Part shown: positions 7,080-8,805 of the stretch, in pieces | Position numbering within the stretch: the stretch's first letter is position 1 | How the letters are laid out: each line of letters opens with the position of its first letter | Source of the DNA: Alphaproteobacteria bacterium | Lineage (GTDB): Bacteria > Pseudomonadota > Alphaproteobacteria > UBA828 | Assembly: GCA_030604165.1 (NCBI GenBank) | Contig: JAUVWK010000100.1 | Location: 1 to 8,805, forward strand | DNA length: 8,805 nt | Direction: 5' to 3' | Notes under the pieces: model-generated | What the model was told of the DNA's origin: nothing | The model's database searches: none | The model's input: the letters and a program-made list of their open reading frames with translations, nothing else | Program-made: the position numbers and the translations under genes

Positions 7080-7646
7080 ATGGCGAATTACCCGGAAACT
7101 GGCGGACCCATCATCCGCAAGATCCCGGACGGCGATACGCTGCCCCGCCTGGTTTGCGAGGCTTGCGGCTTCATTCACTACGACAATCCAAAAATCGTGA
7201 TCGGCGCCGTGGCAACGTGGCGGGACCGAATCCTACTCTGCCGCCGCGCCATCGAGCCCCGGCGCGGGCACTGGACGATTCCCGCCGGGTATCTCGAGCT
7301 CAACGAGACCGCGGAACAGGGCGCCGCCCGCGAGACGCACGAGGAAGCCCAGGCGGAGATCGCGATCGATTGCCTGCTCGCGGTTTACAACATCCCGCGC
7401 ATCAGCCAAGTGCAGTTGATTTACCGCGCGCGGCTGCTCTCGGAGGCGGTCGCACCGGGCGTGGAAAGTCTCGAAACCCGCCTGTTCGATTACGGCGACA
7501 TCCCGTGGCACGATCTCGCCTTCCCGTCGGTGGTCTGGGCGCTGCGCGACCACGACGAGGCGCGCGATCGGGCCGTCTTCGCGCCGTTCACCAATCCCCC
7601 GGGCGAGCGCGGCGACGACCGGCCCGGCACGCCGCAGGGGCTTTGA
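7080..7646 (+). CDS. Nudix hydrolase with N-terminal half zinc-ribbon (ADP-ribose pyrophosphatase-like, COG1051 type)
   Basis: A 188-residue Nudix hydrolase predicted to cleave a nucleoside diphosphate linked to another group, with divalent metal. The exact substrate (ADP-ribose, NADH, or a damaged nucleotide) cannot be told from sequence. Residues 14-38 match the Nudix_N_2-type lead-in, IPDGDTLPRLVCEACGFIHY followed by DNPK, with C26 and C29 as one metal-binding pair. The first pair usual in zinc-ribbon relatives is absent: the matching segment reads NYPETGG. The Nudix box spans residues 70-92 with G70, E76, R84, E85, E88 and E89 in place; Q91 stands where glycine is usual. The C-terminus is proline and glycine rich and probably disordered. 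The gene is monocistronic: divergent from the kinase, convergent with ftsY. The ATG at 7080 is the only start fitting the conserved N-terminus, but it lacks a ribosome binding site. Confidence 0.92.
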   Translation: MANYPETGGPIIRKIPDGDTLPRLVCEACGFIHYDNPKIVIGAVATWRDRILLCRRAIEPRRGHWTIPAGYLELNETAEQGAARETHEEAQAEIAIDCLLAVYNIPRISQVQLIYRARLLSEAVAPGVESLETRLFDYGDIPWHDLAFPSVVWALRDHDEARDRAVFAPFTNPPGERGDDRPGTPQGL

Positions 7647-7667
7647 TACCGCCGGGGCTTTGATACC
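7632..7667 (+). repeat. 17-base tandem duplication spanning the Nudix stop codon
   Basis: GGGGCTTTGATACC occurs at 7637-7650 and again at 7654-7667, a period of 17 bases. Comparing 7632-7650 with 7649-7667 gives 19 positions with one mismatch. The first copy contains the TGA stop of the Nudix gene (7644-7646) and the second repeats the same TGA at 7661-7663, which is not in frame with the gene. It looks like a recent replication-slippage duplication. Confidence 0.8.
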
Positions 7668-7675
7668 AAGGTGCG

Positions 7676-7689
7676 CTGAACCGGTTCAG
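7676..7689. repeat. Perfect 14-base palindrome at the convergent gene ends
   Basis: CTGAACCGGTTCAG is its own reverse complement and overlaps the ftsY stop codon (TGA on the minus strand at 7688-7686). It lies in the 39-base gap between the Nudix and ftsY genes, extending into the ftsY end. As RNA it could form only a 5-base-pair stem with a CCGG loop and no T-tract follows, so it is at best a weak two-way terminator. It could also be chance or a protein-binding site. Confidence 0.6.
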
Positions 7690-8633
7690 TCGGCGAGGCC
7701 CATCAAGGCGCGGGCAAAGGCCTTCGCCTCGAAGGGGCGCAGATCGTCCGCCCCCTCGCCGACGCCGACGGCGACCACCGGCAGGCCAAAGCGTCGCGCC
7801 AACGCCACCAGCACGCCGCCCTTGGCGGTGCCGTCGAGCTTGGTGAGAACCAAGCCGTCGATCTCGATCGCCTCCTGAAACACTTCCACCTGGCGGTGGG
7901 CATTCTGCCCGGTCGTGGCGTCGAGCACGAGCAGCTTGCTATGCGGCGCGCTCGGATCGAGCTTGTTCAACACCCGGTCGATCTTCTTGAGCTCGGCCAT
8001 CAGGTCGGCCTTGTTTTGCAGCCGCCCGGCGGTGTCGATCATCAAGACGTCGACACCCTCGGCGCGCGCCCGCTCCAGGGCGTCGAAGGCGAGCCCGGCG
8101 GCGTCGGCGCCGCTCTCCGGGCGGGCCAGGACGGGGCAGCCGGTGCGCTCGCCCCAGATCTTGAGCTGCGCCACGGCGGCGGCACGAAAGGTATCGCCCG
8201 CGACCAGCATCACGGCGCGGCCGTCGGCGCGAAACTGGTGCGCGAGCTTGCCGATGGTCGTGGTCTTGCCGGTGCCGTTGACGCCGGCGACCAGAATCAC
8301 GTGCGGCTTGCGGGCGGGCTCAATCTCGATCGGGCGCGCCACCGGCTCGAGGATGGCGGCGATGGAATCGGCCAGCGCACCGCGCACCTCTTCGGCGCTG
8401 ACATCCTTGCCGAACTTGGACTTTGCCAGCGCCGCGGTGAGCTCGGCGGCCGTCGCCGTGCCGAGATCGCCCGCGATCAGCAACTCTTCGAGCTCTTCGA
8501 GCATGGCGTCGTCGAACTTGCGGCCCGTGAAAATGCCGCCGATGCCGGCGCCCAGGCTGGCCGAGGTTCGGCTCAGCCCGGCCCTGAGCCGCGCCAGCCA
8601 GCCGCCGCCCTTGGCCGCCGTCGCCTGGCCCAT
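7686..8633 (-). CDS. ftsY: Signal recognition particle receptor FtsY (SRP-GTPase)
   Basis: FtsY docks the signal recognition particle (Ffh/4.5S RNA) and its ribosome at the inner membrane for co-translational insertion; FtsY and Ffh activate each other's GTPase. The 315-residue protein has a helical N domain (about residues 12-95) and a G domain. Its motifs are in order: the P-loop GVNGTGKTT (117-125), DTFRAAA (147-153), DTAGR (200-204), TKLDGTAKGG (264-273) and the closing GVGEGADDLRPF (290-301). It lacks the long acidic A domain of the Escherichia coli protein, as is common in alphaproteobacteria. A short basic/glycine-rich N-terminus with an amphipathic stretch (GGGWLARLRAGLSR) is the likely membrane-contact helix. 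The ATG at 8633 overlaps the mtaB stop by one base (TGATG), which points to translational coupling within one operon and supports this start. Confidence 0.97.
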   Translation of the reverse strand: MGQATAAKGGGWLARLRAGLSRTSASLGAGIGGIFTGRKFDDAMLEELEELLIAGDLGTATAAELTAALAKSKFGKDVSAEEVRGALADSIAAILEPVARPIEIEPARKPHVILVAGVNGTGKTTTIGKLAHQFRADGRAVMLVAGDTFRAAAVAQLKIWGERTGCPVLARPESGADAAGLAFDALERARAEGVDVLMIDTAGRLQNKADLMAELKKIDRVLNKLDPSAPHSKLLVLDATTGQNAHRQVEVFQEAIEIDGLVLTKLDGTAKGGVLVALARRFGLPVVAVGVGEGADDLRPFEAKAFARALMGLAD

Positions 8634-8805
8634 CAGGTGGCGGCCCCGAGCAGCGTGTCGTGCTCGAGGTCGATGATGCGGGCACGCACCAAGGTGCCGG
8701 GCCGAGCCTCCGGGCCTCGCACGCGCACGGGCGCATAGTGTTCGCTGCGCCCCGCGCCATCGCGCTCGATCAGCACCGTCGCCGTGCGGCCCACGCAGGC
8801 GCGCA
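8633..8805 (-). CDS. mtaB: tRNA t6A37 methylthiotransferase MtaB, C-terminal end (cut by window edge)
   Basis: MtaB is a radical-SAM enzyme that converts N6-threonylcarbamoyladenosine at tRNA position 37 to its 2-methylthio form. Only the last 56 codons are present, with no catalytic iron-sulphur motif visible. The residues CVGRTATVLIERDGAGRSEH, followed by YAPVRV, are typical of the C-terminal TRAM-like RNA-binding region of the MiaB/MtaB family. The ending LVRARIIDLEHDTLLGA fits this too. The gene runs in from beyond position 8805 and its TGA overlaps the ftsY ATG. The pair mtaB-ftsY is a recurrent alphaproteobacterial arrangement, which decides for MtaB over MiaB or RimO. Confidence 0.85.
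   Translation of the reverse strand, partial: RACVGRTATVLIERDGAGRSEHYAPVRVRGPEARPGTLVRARIIDLEHDTLLGAAT

Noticed and set aside
6863..7663. A 266-codon plus-strand frame overlapping the Nudix gene, including a possible small protein starting at 6956
   Set aside because: It runs out of frame with the Nudix gene, whose motifs are clear. Its translation is arginine/proline-rich as expected for a shadow frame, and no ribosome binding site precedes the inner ATG.
7896..8738. Plus-strand frames of 253 and 280 codons opposite ftsY
   Set aside because: They are antisense to a highly conserved FtsY and have no recognisable domain.

Overview
The window looks like a chromosomal segment of a GC-rich alphaproteobacterium. 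The evidence is the high G+C third positions, the order mtaB-ftsY, and two consecutive YejA-type binding proteins followed by yejB, an arrangement known from this class. I cannot place it below class with confidence; a Rhodospirillales-like or Hyphomicrobiales-like lineage is a guess.

Layout. Positions 1-4216 hold, all on the minus strand, the start of a Yej-type peptide ABC importer operon. In transcription order it contains a periplasmic binding protein (2384-4216), a second paralogous binding protein (421-2298), and the first 132 codons of the inner-membrane permease yejB (398 down to 1, cut by the window edge). The products would deliver oligopeptides or peptide-like compounds, such as microcin C-type molecules, to the YejB/YejE/YejF importer. 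yejE and yejF are expected just outside the window. Upstream on the same strand, 4318-6896 encodes a soluble multidomain hybrid histidine kinase (PAS, HisKA, HATPase_c, degenerate receiver, intact receiver, Hpt). As given, its reading frame is broken inside the ATPase domain at about 5866-5900. Restoring one base gives a clean 859-residue BarA-like phosphorelay protein.

A 183-base divergent intergenic region with an AT-rich island (about 6949-7001) separates the kinase from a plus-strand Nudix hydrolase (7080-7646). That gene converges on ftsY (7686-8633, minus), the signal recognition particle receptor GTPase. ftsY overlaps by one base the end of mtaB (8633-8805, minus, partial), the tRNA t6A37 methylthiotransferase.

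What stands out is modest. The main items are the single-base frameshift in the kinase, the pseudo-receiver in the same protein, the paired binding proteins, a near-perfect tandem duplication across the Nudix stop codon, and a 14-base palindrome across the ftsY stop. I found no tRNA, rRNA, CRISPR array, insertion sequence or phage-like gene, and no convincing sign of an undescribed system.
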